Source of the DNA: Cryoendolithus antarcticus
Lineage: Eukaryota > Ascomycota > Dothideomycetes > Cladosporiales > Cladosporiaceae
Direction: 5' to 3'
DNA: 64,000 bases
Assembly (NCBI GenBank): GCA_002077065.1
Contig: NAJO01000016.1
Location: 620,001-684,000 of the forward strand
The translations under genes and the position numbers were made by a program. How positions within the stretch are numbered: position 1 is the stretch's first letter; every line of letters starts with the position of its first letter. Positions 55,044-64,000 of the stretch are shown one piece after another. The notes beneath the pieces were generated by a model. It ran no database searches. It was not told the origin of the DNA and saw only the letters and a list, made by a program, of their open reading frames with translations.

Positions 55044-55692
55044 CTCTTTGCACGTCGGATGTAGGTCTGGACTGGGAAGGGCGTGTGGTGGAAAGGAAAG
55101 TATGTATGATGGCGGATCGAAGCGCCCTGCGAAACGTTTGTGCAATCGCGAAGGCAGGTAGCCAATCTGGTGTTGGTGCAGGTGGAAGACCCATGCTAAG
55201 AAGACCGAAACCGACGATGCAGTGTGTGAAGAATGGGTCCTGCGTCGCACAGTGCCGCTATACTGTCTCCTGCAAATTGCAAAGTTTTGGGTTGTTGATT
55301 TGAGGACGGACGGACTACGGGGCATGGGCCGCCTTCAAGTGAATGTGAGTGAACCAATTTGCACACAGGCCCTGCCAATCCCACGGCAAGGCCCGCTGCT
55401 CTTAACCCAGCGGTGTGTCCTCGATACGGCAAACCCGCATTCAGGAGGTAGACTCGGGTGGTATATACGTAGACGTGAGAGCGATAGGGAAGTGCATCAC
55501 ACATCGTGGCAAAATGCCCACATTGATGTATCCATTAGTGCAGGCAGCAACTACAGCAGATCCCACAAGTCTCACACATGATGGTCAGAAGCTCTTTATG
55601 TTCACAAGCGCCATCTATACACTTCTGCAGGCAATTATGACTGAGCACAGTACCGTGCCTATGGCATTACCGTGTCAGCTACAGTGCATGCC
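55044..55692. other. intergenic, nothing recognised
   Basis: 649 bp between the hypothetical gene and the M3 peptidase 3' end. Plus-strand frames here have no motifs. Confidence 0.4.
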
Positions 55693-57937
55693 CTACCTGA
55701 TCCCAAGAGACTCGAATAGCGCATCTGTACTTGGCGCACGTCCAAGTAACAATTTCAGCAGCTCGCTCTCGTCCACCGAGCCACCCTTCTCCAGAACGGT
55801 GTGGCGATAACGCAGACCTGCTTCCTTGCTCATTGGATCTTGCTTGAATATGGTGGCATACATGTCGCTTGAGTAGACCTGTGTGCTGCAGAAGAGTACT
55901 GATGTTAGCTACGAAACCCTGACCATTGGCAAGGTGATAATACGGTGATGACTCACGCAAGATACACATACAGTCCATCGATGGTGAACCACATTGGCTG
56001 ATTCGCTTGAGCCGGCACCGGCTCGCTAGGCATGTCGAAGCCGAACGTCCTGCATGCTGTCTCATGCCATAGCAGCGTCGTATCAAGAGCTTCGACGGCT
56101 TCGATTACCTCTGGAGCGGTCAACGCTAGCTCGAACAGGCTCACATTTGCGAGCCCAAGAGTTCGTTGTGCGCTCTTGGCTTGCTTGCTGCGGACCAGAG
56201 CATCGATGAGACTCTCTGGTAGGACATTTGGCTCACCGGTCGCCTTCGATATGCCGGCGTCGACGTCCTCCTGCCAGGTCTGCATGTATTCTGGCGAGAG
56301 GTTCGAGTAATGGCGGCTCAGCAGACGAAGGGTCTCGGGATACCAGCACCACTCTTCGAGCATTTGGCTTGGCGCTTCATTGAAGTCGCCACAAGAAGCA
56401 CCACTGAATCTGGCATACTGTGTTTGTGAGACCAAGTCGTGCATGGCGTGGCCGAGCTCGTGGAAGAGCAGTACAACTTCGTTGTGGCTCAGGAGGCATG
56501 GCTTTTGCTTCGTGGGCCTGTCAAAATTGCAGACAAGCGCTGTTGCGGCATACCTGCGGCCGCCGTCAACCTCTGTGTATGCCTGCTTGCGATCAGCCTC
56601 AGAAGGGATCATGATACTGGCAGTAGACCTACCGGGCAGACTGGTTGGTCCGAGAACCCAGATCGCTTTCCTTCTCGGGGATGCATGTCCACGTGCAGCC
56701 AGCCGAGAAACTTGCTGCTAGCGCTACTCGAGCTGCTGGTGTCCCAAACCGCGAAAACCTGCACCTCGTCATGCCAGATGAAAACGTCACCGTTCCCATC
56801 ACTGGCTAAATTGTCTCTATCGCTCTTAAGAAATTCTTGGAAGGTGAGGCTCATCACATGCTCGAAGATGCGAAGCATGCGAGTCACTGTCTCGTCCAGA
56901 GCAAAGTACTCGCTGATTGTCTTACCATCGAGCGCATATTCTCGCGACAAGAGCTTTTCGGAGTAGTAGGGGCGATCCCATGAGTAGAAGTTGTCATCGT
57001 CCACCTCTTGCCGACTCTTGAGGTCGTCGTGCTTCATTTCCCGGCATGTGCTGACCAAAGTGTCCTTCGCGGGTGCGAGTCTGTCGACAATGTCCTCGAA
57101 AAAGCGTTGCATCTTCACAGGATCGCTATCCATGCGTCCGGCCATGCGTAGACTACCATAACTGTCGTGCCCAAGCAGCTTCGCCTTGTCGAGTCGCAAA
57201 GCCGCAACTTGCCGCAGGAGAGGCACATTAGCCTGACAAGTATTGGCAGCCAACTCGTATACACGCCACCTTGTGTGGCTGCTGTGAACACGCTGCAGTA
57301 TACTGTGGACTAGACTGCTGTCAAGTAGCACTCGAATTCCACCCTCGGATGCACCTGCGCCGCGCTCCATGTCGTCCAGCAAGCTTGCATCAAGCCCCTC
57401 AAGCTCTTCGCGGGTACACCATAGCTCCGCAGTATCATCGCAACGTGCTATGTAATCTCTCTCGAGCTCAGCAAGATCGGCATTGATGCCTTTCAGGCAA
57501 GCACGTCCATCGGCAGACAATGAAAGGCCATTCCGCTCAGAGCTGGATATGAACTTCGTCAACCAGCGCTGAGACTCAGCGTCGAGAACCTCACCACTGT
57601 TACGCACGGCGATCAGCAAATCATATACGTCTTGTCGGGCAGCAGTGTCGGTGTCGAAGTCGTCGAAGAGAGAGCTCGCCTTCTGCGAAGCTTCGCGGAC
57701 AGCAGCGTCTATGCTGACTGCTGCGTAGAACTCGATCTGCTGGCGCTCGTACAGTCGAGCATTCTCCTCACGAATGAGAGGCAAGAGCGTGTTGACGAAG
57801 GTAGCGGTCGTTTCTGTCACCGCTCCAACAATATCGTCCTGCACCCTGCGTGCTCGTCCTAGTAGGCGATGTGTGTCAGCGAGTAGCGACTCGGCGGTGG
57901 CGTTGAACAGTGGAGGTAACGCGGGAGGTCGAGACAT
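55693..57937 (-). CDS. M3-family metallopeptidase, thimet oligopeptidase/saccharolysin type
   Basis: Exons 56633-57937, about 55957-56582 and 55693-55885; introns 50 and 71 nt; 707 aa. Zinc-dependent oligopeptidase that cleaves short cytosolic peptides. Metal site: LLFHELGHAMHDL (HExxH) and, 25 residues on, NEAPSQMLEEW with the third ligand Glu. Around it: WLHVDMHPREGKRSGFSDQP, RRYAATALVCNFDRPTKQKP, FARFSG-type QYARFSGASCGDFNEAPSQ. The end (MYATIFKQDPMSKEAGLRYR, GGSVDESELLKLLLGRAPST) is the conserved C-terminal helical part, recovered only after adding the third exon. No mitochondrial presequence is evident, so Prd1-like cytosolic rather than Oct1. The first acceptor is a tandem AAGCAG, allowing one residue more or less. 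Confidence 0.94.
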
Positions 57938-58248
57938 CGAGTGGACGGTGCCCTATGCCGTGTGTGCAAAGCGTCTGATGATTTATGTGCCGTCAGATTC
58001 TGAAATACTGCCGTCGGGTCCGAAAACGTGTCCGTTAAGCCTCGAGCAGGTAGCCTTGTCAGTTACTTGGAAATTTGGCTGGCATCCAGGGTACTGGAAG
58101 CATCTATTCGAGCCAACGAATACTGAGGTACCGTTTCTTTGCTGTGCCGTACGCTTGTTTAGCTACTTTGAGGTATAGTGCGTTCGCCACATTGCCACTG
58201 GAATGGTGCTTCCCGCTTTCACATACAGCGCGTCGATGGTGACATGAC
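57938..58248. other. intergenic, nothing recognised
   Basis: 311 bp upstream of the M3 peptidase start; its promoter. Small plus frames overlap but are not convincing. Confidence 0.35.
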
Positions 58249-58993
58249 CTAATCCGACGCTGATCCCTCGCTGCGTACTGAGTCATCTTCCGCTATGACA
58301 GTGGGCTCCGCAAGGGCCGTGTCAACGCTGCGGACAATCTGATCAAGTGTAGGTAATCCTCGGGTGCTGATTTGCAACTCGTTGAGCTGTTGTTGGAGCC
58401 TTGCAAGCTGCTCCAGGACTGGAGTCGATGTTCGACAACGAGTCCGAGGCGGTGCTCGGGGAGCTGTGCATGTGGGCGCGATTAACAAGCTCTGAGCTAG
58501 GCGCTGTCGTCGACGCAGTCGCAATATCAACGTCACCCCACACGCTAGGCAGGTGATGCGCGCTCGCAGGTGTAGATTCCTCGTCGTGGTGATCACCGGC
58601 TCTCACAGGCTTTGCGAAAGGACTCGAAAACCGAGGCTGTGGAACAGCGACGAAGCAGCTGCCACTAGTGATGCCAAAGATAGGCCCAATATCAGATTGC
58701 ACAGGGAAGTTTCTCCAATCGAAAGGCTCAGCTGTCGACTTCGGAATGGCAGGCGCAGTGTACTGCACAAGCACTTTGCCAATTTCGTCTGCTGAAGTTG
58801 AAGTCCTAGGAGTTTTCAACGAAAGCACGGCCGTGCGCCAACATGTATCGCCCATGTACTCTGCTTCTCGGCTTCCGAATCCTGCCAGCCCGTGCCTTTC
58901 ACGCGTGTCATACTCCGCGAGAAAGCCCAGATGAAGATCGTGCCGAGCTGGATCGAGCCACGAAGCAGTGCCAGAGTGGCACACTGTAGTCAT
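58249..58993 (-). CDS. hypothetical protein, two-exon model
   Basis: Exons 58487-58993 and 58249-58410 with a 76-nt intron (GTTAAT donor, GGAG acceptor), 222 aa. The join is chosen because protein-like sequence moves between frames here: the first exon ends APSSEL and the second begins QLARLQQQLNELQISTRG, a helical coiled-coil stretch, followed by DQIVRSVDTALAEPTVIAED. The N-terminal exon has no motif I know (LDPARHDLHLGFLAEYDTRE, AEPFDWRNFPVQSDIGPIFG). The unspliced first frame gives a 216-aa alternative. Weak donor and acceptor make the exact boundaries uncertain. Confidence 0.45.
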
Positions 58994-59822
58994 GTCAGCT
59001 GCAGTATCAAGCCCAATGTACGTCCACTCCTCGAAATGCTGCAGGTGATAGTGCTGCTACATGATGCGCTGCAACTGTGCTGATACAGCCGCAGTACTTC
59101 AGAGAAAGAGATAGATACAGATATCATGGCGTCTGCGATGAAATCTATGCACTGAAACGTATCGCCTGATGCAATCTTGACAAAGATCATCATCTTTGCA
59201 ATACTATGAACTACAAACGAGGCAGAACATCTTCCTAGTTACGGCTTCCAAATCTACACAATCTTGACCATGTTCTCGCATGCTCAGCTAGGTATCAACG
59301 GCCTATGCACGTGGATCGCAGCCGCAGGTAGTCTAGAGTGGCTCGCGAAGGGTAGTTTCGCGATCTGTAAGCTGATGCTAGCACCGTCGCCGGGTGGATC
59401 AAACACTATACGTCCGCCTCCGATGGACTCCCGTAGTCGTCTCACTTCGAACGATTCCGATGCGTAGTCCGGATGAGTTGTCAAAGATGCGAAGGCGTCG
59501 CAGTGTAGGAATGTCGGTGCGTGCTCAATGCGATAAGAGCTGTTGGAAGGACACTTGCCGTCCTAGGGTCGACTTCGTGATCAGGATGAGCGCCGTCGTG
59601 GGCAAGCTGTCGCTCGGACTGTAACAGCTGCATAAGTGCAGTTGGGAAAAACTCGTTGGATTTGAGCTGGCTGCGCGCTCACGGTCGCGTGCTTCTGAAT
59701 TGCGGAACGCGTCCCGCGACACTGATCACCCGAGACCAACCCAAACCTCACTACATATAGTATTCATCACTGGGTAGCGTGCACAGCTCAGCACTCAGCG
59801 GCCACAGACTGGAAAACAGACG
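58994..59822. other. divergent intergenic region, nothing recognised
   Basis: 829 bp between the hypothetical gene (minus) and COG8 (plus). A TATATAG lies at about 59755-59761, roughly 65 bp before the COG8 ATG. Confidence 0.4.
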
Positions 59823-61271
59823 ATGGATCCGCTCTACGAGATTCTCGCGCCATATTTCGAGCCCGACGCGTCCACGTCCACCCGCCCTATTCCCAACAAT
59901 GCTTCGGCTACAAACTACCTCTCCAGGCTCAGTACACTCTCGCTCTCGGATCTCACCACGACTGAGCCAGCTTCACTGCTCCATGCCGCGCAGTCCCATG
60001 TTCGGAACCTCCAGGCGCTCTCCAAGCGCTCCCACAAAGCTGTGATCAGCTCTGCAGGGCATCTCGAGAAATTGCGGGATCTAATCCCTGCCTTCGGCAC
60101 TGGAGCAGACGGCCTGCAGCACGACTTACCAGCCCTCGAGACTGCAGCATCAAAATTCGCCCAGAAGTATGACCGGAGCAATGACAATGAAGTGCTTGAC
60201 AGGCGGAAACGTGCAATGCTGCTGGCGAAGAACGTTGATCGGGTAAGTGACGTGCTCGAGCTGCCAACCTTGCTATCTTCAGCAGTGGCAGCTGCACAGA
60301 ATGCTTCAATGACGGCTGGAGCATCAAGTTCGACTACTTCATATGCATCTGCGCTCGACTTGCATGCACACATCAAGCGACTGCACACGTTGTATCCAAG
60401 GTCCGAGCTCATCTCAAACGTGGCCAAGCAAGGTGATACGGAGATCCAGAACTTGACGAGTATTCTGATGGGCACATTGCAGAGTCCGAGTCTGAAGCTG
60501 GCATCTGCTATGAGGACTATTGGCTGGCTTCGCAGAGTTGCACCCGAGCTGACGGAGAGCAACGGACACCCAGCATTCGCACCTCTCTCAACGAAGTCAT
60601 TCGTCGTTTCGACGAAGCAGCAGGGTGACGATGGTGCGCTTGGTACACTGTTTCTGCTTTGCCGTCTACGGACGCTGCACGTCACCCTGGAAGCGTTGGA
60701 GCCACTGCGCGAGCTGGCCGAGCAAGAACCGTCGACATCCTCGGGCAGTCAGAGTGAACGCTACCTCAAACGCTACGTTGAGATATTCCGCGAGCAGAGC
60801 TTCAATATCGTGAGCATGTACAAGAGCATCTTTCCTGGTGGTCTGCCGATGGCCGAAGCCAGTGACGGAACGGCTGTTGGAAATTACGACATGGCTTCAC
60901 AACCCTCGCCTTTGGCGTCCTTCACCTTGCACCTAGCTGAAATGCTGATAGCAGCCTTGCATCAATATATGCCCAGCATCACTGATCGGTCTGCGCGGGA
61001 GTCTTTACTCACACAGGTACTCTACTGCGCCGGCAGTCTGGGACGACTGGGTGCGGATTTTGGAATGTTGCTGGCTATGCTGGAGGAAGAGCTTGCTTTG
61101 GCAAGCGAGAGCACTGCGATCGATGGTGAACCTGAGTGGGCAGCGGTGATGAAGAAGCATCGAATTCAAGCTGGACGACTCGAAGTGCTCGCTCGCGGCG
61201 TTGGAACTGGCGTCAGAAAGAGCAGTCTGGACGTACATTCGCCCAGTTCTCCAGTGTCTGCCGGCGGATGA
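59823..61271 (+). CDS. COG8: conserved oligomeric Golgi complex subunit 8 (Dor1-like)
   Basis: Intronless, 482 aa. COG8 belongs to the eight-subunit tether that captures retrograde vesicles at the Golgi. The N-terminus follows the Dor1 family pattern: [53 protein letters not shown] and [20 protein letters not shown], a predicted long helix. The middle has [20 protein letters not shown] and [20 protein letters not shown], and the C-terminal part [37 protein letters not shown] and [20 protein letters not shown]. All-helical with no membrane segment. Shorter than animal COG8 (about 610 aa) but in the range of fungal ones. Family confident, from these blocks. Confidence 0.9.
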   Translation: MDPLYEILAPYFEPDASTSTRPIPNNASATNYLSRLSTLSLSDLTTTEPASLLHAAQSHVRNLQALSKRSHKAVISSAGHLEKLRDLIPAFGTGADGLQHDLPALETAASKFAQKYDRSNDNEVLDRRKRAMLLAKNVDRVSDVLELPTLLSSAVAAAQNASMTAGASSSTTSYASALDLHAHIKRLHTLYPRSELISNVAKQGDTEIQNLTSILMGTLQSPSLKLASAMRTIGWLRRVAPELTESNGHPAFAPLSTKSFVVSTKQQGDDGALGTLFLLCRLRTLHVTLEALEPLRELAEQEPSTSSGSQSERYLKRYVEIFREQSFNIVSMYKSIFPGGLPMAEASDGTAVGNYDMASQPSPLASFTLHLAEMLIAALHQYMPSITDRSARESLLTQVLYCAGSLGRLGADFGMLLAMLEEELALASESTAIDGEPEWAAVMKKHRIQAGRLEVLARGVGTGVRKSSLDVHSPSSPVSAGG

Positions 61272-62837
61272 TCGAGCCCTCTGATTGTGGCTATCACTTC
61301 AGGTCGGGCGGGGGCTGGCACGCAGCTCGTTCGCGAATGATTACGCCAGTGGCATATGAGGCGGATCATGAGAATCAGAGTACACAGAATACGTCGCTAT
61401 CGCTGCAAGTCGGAAGTCCCTGATTTACTCGAGTGATGCTGAAAGATGGAAATACTAATGTATGCTGCGCTGCGACATTATTGTTCACAGAGCGCCGCCC
61501 GCGAGTGACCCGGAGAGAATATCAGATGGACAAACAACTCATGGGGTTTTTACGCTTTGAGAGCGTGTAGCCGCATTGCGTATACCCTGCTATCCACACC
61601 TAGACATCCACCGTGACATTGAGCCACATGGGTTGAGTTGCATGCATCGCAAAGAGTGAAGCTTTCCCGACCATGGAATGCCTGAAAACTCGTCGCGGAA
61701 GTCCCAATGCGTGCAAACCGCCAGGCTCAGCGGAGCCGGACTCAATCGTCTCCAACGTGAATGCGAATCCGACTTGCGATCGACGTAGAAAGTGAAGGTC
61801 GAGGTGCGGTCTGATCAGCCGTGCGGGACGAGAAACTCAAAGGTGCTACTTCGGCGCCTACCGCGTGTTGGCTTGGCGGTAATTCAGAGTGACATCGACA
61901 TGATATCTATCTGGCATGTGCTCTTCGACTTTCATCAAAGTCGCGCAACGGATAAAGCGGCACAGTGCGTTCCGTCGGATTATTTCCAGACCACTTCAAC
62001 TGCTGCCAGTCGGTCTGCGCAGTTCTTGGAGAGTTGTCAATCATCCCACGAAAGTATTTGTCTTCTGACTACCATGGGACGGGAGAGGTCTCGGTAATAG
62101 TACCCGAAGACGATCCCCTGCACACCGTTACATCTGATCGGCTTCCCCGGGCAGACCCCCTTAGAGTCTCAATTCAATGGAGACGACAAGGTTTCTTGGC
62201 CGCCATGACATGAACGATGTCACGTCAAGTCACTACGCTCTAGACTACTCAGAGCTATTCGCCTGTGTGCACGACAGACTGGTAACGGGCCCGTTGCTCT
62301 GCTCGTCTAGCATACCGGCCTGCGTTCTTCTCCAGCTGCCGGAACTTACACCGCGCATAGACGCTGCTCACCTCATCATCCATCAAACGACGTCCACCAT
62401 CGGGCTTGGCAGCAATCTATGGCCCCGCATCCTTGCGCTCCCGTGCGGCTTGCATGCCTGCGATAACGCCTCTGACGCAAGCCACGTAGCCGCGTGCCGA
62501 GTGCTTGCATGATTTGCGACAGCACTCCATATCGCTATCACGCGCTGTGGATCGACTCCAACTGTAATCGCGTCTCCGCAGGATGAATGGGGCCAAGCTA
62601 TTCTCCGCACATAAACTCGTGACCCCACATGGGTCCTGGGGTGCATGGGGCACTTGGCCGTAGGAGGTGTGGAGTGCGGCGCGTGGAGTTGGGGTTCTTA
62701 AGAATGAGCTCATTCCCTCGGTGCCCAGAGGGCAGAAGAGTTTTGGCACTCTTGTCGTGTATTTCTTTACCACTGTTCATCGGTGCTTAAACGACGTCTT
62801 TACACTCTTGTATCAGACTCACAAGATTTGGCCAGCC
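61272..62837. other. 1.6-kb intergenic region, nothing recognised
   Basis: Between COG8 and the sugar-porter gene, same strand. Frames on both strands (for example 62177-62512) lack motifs. It should contain the promoter of the transporter. Confidence 0.4.
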
Positions 62838-64000
62838 ATGTCGGAGAAAGAGCTTAAGAATGGCTCGCCGCCACATATGGCGCACAACGAGAAAGATGGC
62901 TCGAACTCGCCGCCATTGAAGGATGAATTCGGTCCGGACCCAGCGCGACGTGCGTCTGTGGCGATGAATATTGTGGAAAATCCGCTGAGAGTGAGTTCTG
63001 ACTGTACGAAAGTGTCGTCGTATCAGCGCAACGTCTAACGTAGCATGTCTCCTGCAGCGCACGTCTCGCGAGCAGACAGTGGTCGATGCTGAGGCTTTCT
63101 GCAATGCTAACGAGATGGGCGAACATGCCGCCCTGTTCGGTCGCGCAGCCCTAGTTGCACGTGACGGATTTCACAACGTACCTGGTCTGACTGAGGATGA
63201 AAGAACTGCGTTGGAATACGAGAAGGGACACAAGTGGCATGGCCCAATGATGCTTTGGTACTCGATTGGCCTCTGTGCCATTGGCGCAGCTACCCAAGGA
63301 TGGGATCAGACTGGCAGCAACGGCGCCAATTTGTCCTTTCCAGAGGAGTTCGGGATCGCTGGTGGAGGACGCGATGCCTGGATTGTCGGTCTTGTCAACT
63401 CCATAATCTTCTTGACTGCTGGTTTGATGTGTGTTCAGCGTCCTGAGTGGCTAGTATCAAACGCATTACTGACGAGTAACAGCGGTGCCTGGATCGTCGA
63501 TCCTATGAACAAGTACCTTGGCCGCAGAGGCGAGATCTTTGTCACCGCGGCTTGCCTCACTGCGACGCCTATCGGTTCCGCATTCGCCAGGTCATGGCAG
63601 GGACTCTTTGCAGCGCGCTTTGTAATGGGCATTGGCATTGGTGCCAAGAAGTGAGTGCGACCCCGAGTCCAATGGCTCGTTTCGGCTTGCTTATGCTGAC
63701 GCTTTCGCTCTGCAGTGCCACTGTACCAATCTACTCTGCTGAAATGGCTCCTGCCCGGATCCGAGGTGCTCTCGTGATGTTCTGGCAACTCTGGGTCGTC
63801 GCCGGTATCTTCCTGGGCTTCTGTGCCAATGTCATCGTCAAAGATACAGGCAGAATCTCTTGGCGGCTTCAGGCGAGTCGCTGTTCCTCGTTCGTCGTTG
63901 GGTTGTTGGCCTGCTAACAACATGACAGCTCGGAAGCGCTTTCATCCCTTCCTTCATTCTCATGGTAGGTGATGGAATTCCAAATCACATGACCTGACTG
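62838..64000 (+). CDS. sugar porter-type MFS transporter (partial, 5' part)
   Basis: Exons 62838-62990, 63058-63428, 63483-63650, 63716-63872 and 63929-63964; a fifth intron starts at 63965 and leaves the window. Introns 67, 54, 65 and 56 nt. After a polar N-terminus the protein matches fungal sugar porters: [20 protein letters not shown] (first helix with the GxxxQGxDQTG signature), [17 protein letters not shown]+[32 protein letters not shown] (GRR motif), [11 protein letters not shown]+[29 protein letters not shown] (PExR-like region) and SWRLQ+[12 protein letters not shown]. The fourth intron begins GCGAGT, a GC-AG intron, needed to keep WRLQLGSAF. Plasma-membrane uptake of sugars or related polyols is inferred. 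The third donor chosen, GTGTGT, restores AGLIGAW. Confidence 0.9.

Overview
The window is nuclear DNA of a filamentous ascomycete (Pezizomycotina; Dothideomycetes is my guess, low confidence). The reasons are dense single genes on both strands, short spliceosomal introns (mostly 45-75 nt, GT...AG with CTAAC/CTGAC-like branch sites), Zn(II)2Cys6 and APSES regulators, HOL1-type and polyamine-type MFS carriers, and fungal versions of housekeeping genes. I solved exon structures by hand by requiring frame continuity across each intron and conserved family motifs. No rRNA, tRNA or CRISPR was seen.

Layout. 1-9.7 kb: a YEN1/GEN1-like resolvase running off the left edge, a 1000-aa nuclear-type protein, a GST-like protein, a 2.2-kb gene-free stretch and an Xbp1-like APSES regulator. 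9.9-25.1 kb: an accessory block that reads as one metabolic cluster: FAD monooxygenase, phytanoyl-CoA-dioxygenase-like protein 1, a C2H2 + Zn2Cys6 regulator, a HOL1-type MFS carrier, an 827-bp inverted-repeat element, a CocE/NonD-type hydrolase and a second phytanoyl-CoA-dioxygenase-like protein. It has no polyketide synthase, NRPS or terpene backbone enzyme, so it looks catabolic/detoxifying or tailoring-only. 25.4-38.7 kb: a broken secreted-protein gene, a lectin-like coiled-coil protein, a small membrane protein, a membrane-anchored arylsulfotransferase-like protein, a conserved unknown, and a multi-exon gene with a possible HET-s-type amyloid motif and an unresolved 5' end.

38.7-64 kb is mostly housekeeping: a large J-domain protein, the Spb4 ribosome-biogenesis helicase, an OPT/YSL-like transporter, a polyamine-type MFS carrier, bleomycin hydrolase, an M3 metallopeptidase (saccharolysin/thimet type), COG8 of the Golgi tethering complex, several unknown proteins, and the start of a sugar-porter gene cut by the right edge.

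The most interesting items are the 15-kb cluster with paired dioxygenases and a shared GCCGAT promoter motif, the inverted-repeat element inside it, three introns with unusual donors (two GC-AG, one apparently GA-AG), the freshly broken secreted-protein gene, and the multi-exon gene at 35.9-38.1 kb.
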